Positions 35,199 through 38,180 of a DNA stretch of 38,180 bases are shown here, in pieces (position 1 is the stretch's first letter; the number at the start of each line of letters is the position of its first letter). The translations under genes and the position numbers were made by a program. The DNA is from Pseudomonadota bacterium (lineage in GTDB: Bacteria > Pseudomonadota > Gammaproteobacteria > Xanthomonadales > Rhodanobacteraceae), in contig JAJYTR010000019.1 in the NCBI GenBank assembly GCA_021792975.1, positions 1 to 38,180 of the forward strand. The letters run 5' to 3'. The notes beneath the pieces were generated by a model. It was given only the letters and a program-made list of their open reading frames with translations, had not been told where the DNA came from and did no database searches.

Positions 35199-36317
35199 AT
35201 GAACCCGTCGGGCCTCCGCGCGCGCGCGGAACGTCTCCTCGCCGCGGCCGATGTGCGGATCGGCGGCGCGCGCCCGACCGATCCGGTGGTCCACGACGAA
35301 CGCCTGTACGCGCGCGCGTTCGCGCACGGATCGCTGGGCTTCGGCGAGGCGTACATGGACGGCTGGTGGGACGTGCAGGATCTTGCCGGCATGCTCACGC
35401 GCATCCTCGGTGCGCACATCGACGACCGGCTGCACACCCTCGATGCGCTGATCTCGCACCTGCGCGCGCGCTGGCTCAACGCGCAGCGCGGCCGCCGCGC
35501 CTGGGTGGTCGGCAGGCGCCACTACGACACCGGCAACGCGCTGTTCGAGGCCATGCTGGGCAAGCGCCTGGTGTACAGCTGCGGCTACTGGGCGCAGGCG
35601 GACAATCTCGACGACGCGCAGGAAGCCAAACTCGATCTGGTCTGCCGCAAGCTGCGGCTGCAGCCCGGCATGCGCGTCCTGGATATCGGCTGCGGCTGGG
35701 GCGAGGCGTTGAAGTTTGCCGCCGAGTGCTACGGGGTCAGCGGCGTGGGCATCACGGTGTCCAGGGAGCAGGCGACGTGGGCCCGGAACCTGTGCAAGGG
35801 CCTGCCCGTCGAGATCCGCCTGCAGGACTACCGCGAGGTGCAGGACCGCTTCGACGCGGTGTTCTCGATCGGCATGTTCGAGCACGTCGGCGCGCGCAAC
35901 TACCGCACGTACTTCGAGACCGTGCGCCGCGTGCTCGAGCCCGAGGGACTCAGCGTCCTGCACAGCATCGGCAGCAACGAGGCACCGAGCAGGCCGGACC
36001 CGTGGATCGAGCGGTACATCTTTCCCAACTCGATGATTCCGGCCGCCAGCCAGGTGGCCGCCGCCCTGGAGGGCCTGTTCGTGGTCGAGGACTGGCACAA
36101 CTTCGGCGCCGACTACGACCGCACGCTGTGTGCCTGGAAGACGAACTTCGATGCCGCCTGGGAGCGCCTGCGTGGCCGGTTCGACGAACGGTTCCGGCGC
36201 ATGTGGCATTTCTATCTGTGCGTGTCGGCTGCGGCGTTCCGCACGCGGCGCAACCAGCTCTGGCAGCTCACGCTCTCCCCGCAGGGCGTGCCGGGCGGCT
36301 ACCGCGTGCCGCGCTGA
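35199..36317 (+). CDS. cfa: Cyclopropane-fatty-acyl-phospholipid synthase
   Basis: This 372-residue enzyme converts cis double bonds of membrane phospholipids to cyclopropane rings using SAM. The N-terminal lipid-facing part has DERLYARAFAHGSLGFGEAYMDGWWD, quoted here only as the hallmark GSLGFGEAYMDGWWD. The catalytic domain has HYDTGNALFEAMLG, YSCGYW, motif I VLDIGCGWGEALKFAA, SIGMFEHVGARNYRTYF and a C-terminal FYLCVSAAAFRTR. Length is close to E. coli Cfa (382). The ATG at 35199 follows GGAAGG; the open frame to its left covers the riboswitch and is not coding. Cyclopropane rings are known to lower membrane permeability to protons and raise acid tolerance, which makes fluoride (HF) control plausible. 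Confidence 0.95.
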   Translation: MNPSGLRARAERLLAAADVRIGGARPTDPVVHDERLYARAFAHGSLGFGEAYMDGWWDVQDLAGMLTRILGAHIDDRLHTLDALISHLRARWLNAQRGRRAWVVGRRHYDTGNALFEAMLGKRLVYSCGYWAQADNLDDAQEAKLDLVCRKLRLQPGMRVLDIGCGWGEALKFAAECYGVSGVGITVSREQATWARNLCKGLPVEIRLQDYREVQDRFDAVFSIGMFEHVGARNYRTYFETVRRVLEPEGLSVLHSIGSNEAPSRPDPWIERYIFPNSMIPAASQVAAALEGLFVVEDWHNFGADYDRTLCAWKTNFDAAWERLRGRFDERFRRMWHFYLCVSAAAFRTRRNQLWQLTLSPQGVPGGYRVPR

Positions 36318-36364
36318 ATGCCGCCCGGCAGCGTTCCGGCTGATCCCGCGCGAGCGCACGGTCC

Positions 36365-38180
36365 ATGTTCACCGAGAGCCAGCGTCGCCATATCCAGCAA
36401 AGCCTGGCGCATATCGAGCAGACGCTGGGCGACGCCCTGCTGCTGGCCGCGCGGTCGCGGCACGACGAAGTGTTCCCGCGCTACCGCGCGGCACTGCCCG
36501 CCGCCGACACCGCGGCGCTGCAGGCCGCGCTGCAACGCCTGCGCGGCGTGCTGCGGCGCTTCGCGCATGCCCATGGCCAGACCCTGCCCGCGGCAGGCGC
36601 GATCGACCCGGCGTGGGCGCTGGACACCCAGATCACCCTGCTGCGCAACGTGGCGCTGGAGCTGCGGCCGGCCCACCTGGCGGGCTATGGCGCGCTGGAT
36701 GAAGGCGCCGTCATGGCCTGCCGCGCGCTGGCGGCCGAAGTGGGAGCCGTGCTCGAGGGGATGCAGGACGCGCTGCGCAGCGTCGGCGGCCTGCCCGCGC
36801 CCGCCGCCGCGGACGCGCTGACGGCGCTGCTGCTCGAGCTGATCCCGCGCTACCGCCTGGGCGAATACCGCGCCCGCGTCGCCGCGCTGGCCGAGACCGG
36901 CGGCCGCGTCGAGGTGGTCGTGCTCGGCCGCGTCAGCAGCGGCAAATCCTCGCTGCTCAACGCCCTGATCGGACGCGAGCTGTTGCCGGTGGGCATCGTC
37001 CCGGTGACGACGGTGACCACGCGCCTGATCGGCGGCGTTGCATCCATGCTCGAGCTGGTCTACCTCGATGGCCGCAGCGAGCAGCGACCGCTCGCGGAGC
37101 TGGCCGCTGCCGTGGACGAACGCCGCAACCCCGGCAATCGCCGCCGCCTGCGCGAGGTGCGCGTGGGTCTGGGTACGCCGCCCTGGGCCGCAGGCGTGGT
37201 GTTCACCGATACCCCGGGACTGGGCGCGCTGGAGGGCGAGGCCAGCGCCATGGCCATGGATTACCTGCCCCGCTGCGATCTCGGCCTGGTGCTGGTGGAC
37301 GCCGGCGCGACCGCCACCGCGCTGGAGCGCGATCTGCTGCAGGCCCTGCACGAGAGCGGTGCCGCGCTGCGCGTGGTGCTGGCCAAAGCGGACCTGCTGG
37401 GCGCGGAAGCCCTGTCGCAGCAGCAGGCGCATGTCGCGGCCAGCCTGGGCGGAGCCATCGGCGCTGTCGTACCGGTCGACGTCCTCAGCAGCCAGCCGGC
37501 CTGGCAGGCGGCACGCGAACACTGGCGCGAGTCCACCCTGCGCCCGCTGCTGGATGCGCTGCGCGACGAATCCGCGACGCGCGCGGTGCAGCGCGCGCAT
37601 GTACTGGGCCGGCAGGTGCTGGCCAGCCTGCGCCTGGCGGCACACGGGGATGCCGCCGGGCCGGCCGCATTCGACAGCACGGCGCAGCTGGCGCTGGATC
37701 AGGCGCTGCAGGAGCAGCACCGCCACATCGCACGCTACGCCGAGCAGGCCGGCGACGCGTTGCTGCGGCATGCGGTCGAACAGGAGCACGATGCCCAGGC
37801 CTGCGCGCATCAGGCCGGCGATCTCGCCCATCGACTGGCACAGCAGACGCGCGCGGCCGTGTCCGCGAGCGCGGCCGCCGAAGCCGGCGCCCTGCCGGCA
37901 TTCGCCTGGCCGTGCGGGTTCTTGCCGCAGGCGCCGGCGCTGCTGCCGCGGCCGCTCCGGCGCACTTGGCGCCTGCATCGCCTGCGCCAGGAACGGCGGG
38001 CGGATCTGCAGGCCGCCTGCCGGGCGTACGCGGCGGCACTGCACACCTGGCTGGACACCGCCGGACAGGCGGCGCAGCGGCAACTGCGCGCCGGCCAGAG
38101 CGCCGGCGCCGGCGACGCGCAGCAACTGCAGCGGGACATCGTCCGGCTGGCACGCGCGCTCGGGCAAGCCGACCCACCGG
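36365..38180 (+). CDS. Dynamin-like GTPase, 3' end outside the window
   Basis: The open frame starts 47 bp after cfa and has no stop in the remaining 605 codons. An all-helical N-terminal region (about 1-175) precedes a GTPase domain. P-loop is GRVSSGKSS (Lys194), switch Thr is in PVTTVTTRL, and G3 is DTPGLG (Asp282). The base-recognition motif reads AKAD where NKxD is usual. A long helical part follows, with a Trp/Leu/Pro-rich stretch near residues 515-535 that could touch or enter the membrane. This fits bacterial dynamin-like proteins, which remodel or protect membranes. The close spacing suggests co-transcription with cfa from the riboswitch leader. The ribosome-binding site is weak. Confidence 0.8.
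   Translation, partial: MFTESQRRHIQQSLAHIEQTLGDALLLAARSRHDEVFPRYRAALPAADTAALQAALQRLRGVLRRFAHAHGQTLPAAGAIDPAWALDTQITLLRNVALELRPAHLAGYGALDEGAVMACRALAAEVGAVLEGMQDALRSVGGLPAPAAADALTALLLELIPRYRLGEYRARVAALAETGGRVEVVVLGRVSSGKSSLLNALIGRELLPVGIVPVTTVTTRLIGGVASMLELVYLDGRSEQRPLAELAAAVDERRNPGNRRRLREVRVGLGTPPWAAGVVFTDTPGLGALEGEASAMAMDYLPRCDLGLVLVDAGATATALERDLLQALHESGAALRVVLAKADLLGAEALSQQQAHVAASLGGAIGAVVPVDVLSSQPAWQAAREHWRESTLRPLLDALRDESATRAVQRAHVLGRQVLASLRLAAHGDAAGPAAFDSTAQLALDQALQEQHRHIARYAEQAGDALLRHAVEQEHDAQACAHQAGDLAHRLAQQTRAAVSASAAAEAGALPAFAWPCGFLPQAPALLPRPLRRTWRLHRLRQERRADLQAACRAYAAALHTWLDTAGQAAQRQLRAGQSAGAGDAQQLQRDIVRLARALGQADPP

Noticed and set aside
36318-36821. A 167-residue frame starting right after cfa
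   Set aside because: It overlaps the dynamin-like GTPase gene in another frame, is rich in Arg/Ser/Pro and has no family features.

Overview
The window is very GC-rich (near 70%, with most third codon positions G or C). Its gene families point to a gammaproteobacterium of the Xanthomonadales/Lysobacterales, most likely outside Xanthomonas itself. The MetH with a His/Cys-rich insertion, the ArsR-methyltransferase regulator next to metH, and the general gene style support this. The species cannot be named from sequence alone. Apart from one decayed patch, it looks like ordinary, densely packed chromosome.

Layout. 1-3404 (+): a lipoprotein GH13 amylase-like enzyme and a YeiH-type membrane protein. 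3443-8991 (-): a four-gene signalling operon transcribed as ABC-type binding lipoprotein, CHASE3 histidine kinase, single-domain response regulator, then a receiver/PAS/GGDEF/EAL c-di-GMP enzyme. 9390-11449 (-): an acyl-CoA dehydrogenase and an exported esterase. 11574-17475 (+): an ArsR-methyltransferase regulator overlapping metH by 4 nt, then a GNAT-fold protein. 17510-18148 (-): an OmpA-type lipoprotein. 18342-23792 (+): xseA, an aldehyde dehydrogenase, an IMPACT-family protein and a multidrug/lipid-type ABC exporter. 23900-25320: a decayed mobile patch (IstB and tyrosine-integrase remnants, a C15 tract, a two-gene module of unknown function) beside tRNA-Val(CAC).

25400-38180 is the most interesting part: an apparent fluoride-response locus. 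I read three separate fluoride (crcB-type) riboswitch aptamers. The first (25823-25890, +) overlaps an intrinsic terminator and precedes crcB, a DUF190 gene and a histidine phosphatase. The second (34775-34826, -) has a near-consensus promoter and precedes a six-gene complex I/hydrogenase-4-like operon. The large subunit of that operon has lost all four nickel-ligand cysteines, so it is an energy-converting-hydrogenase-related (Ehr-like) complex and not a hydrogenase. The third (34988-35044, +) lies back to back with the second and precedes cfa (cyclopropane fatty acid synthase) and a dynamin-like GTPase that runs off the window.

The aptamer calls rest on sequence and pairing patterns. The physiological story is inference: CrcB exports fluoride, a membrane ion-pumping complex restores energisation, and Cfa plus dynamin adjust the membrane against HF/acid entry.
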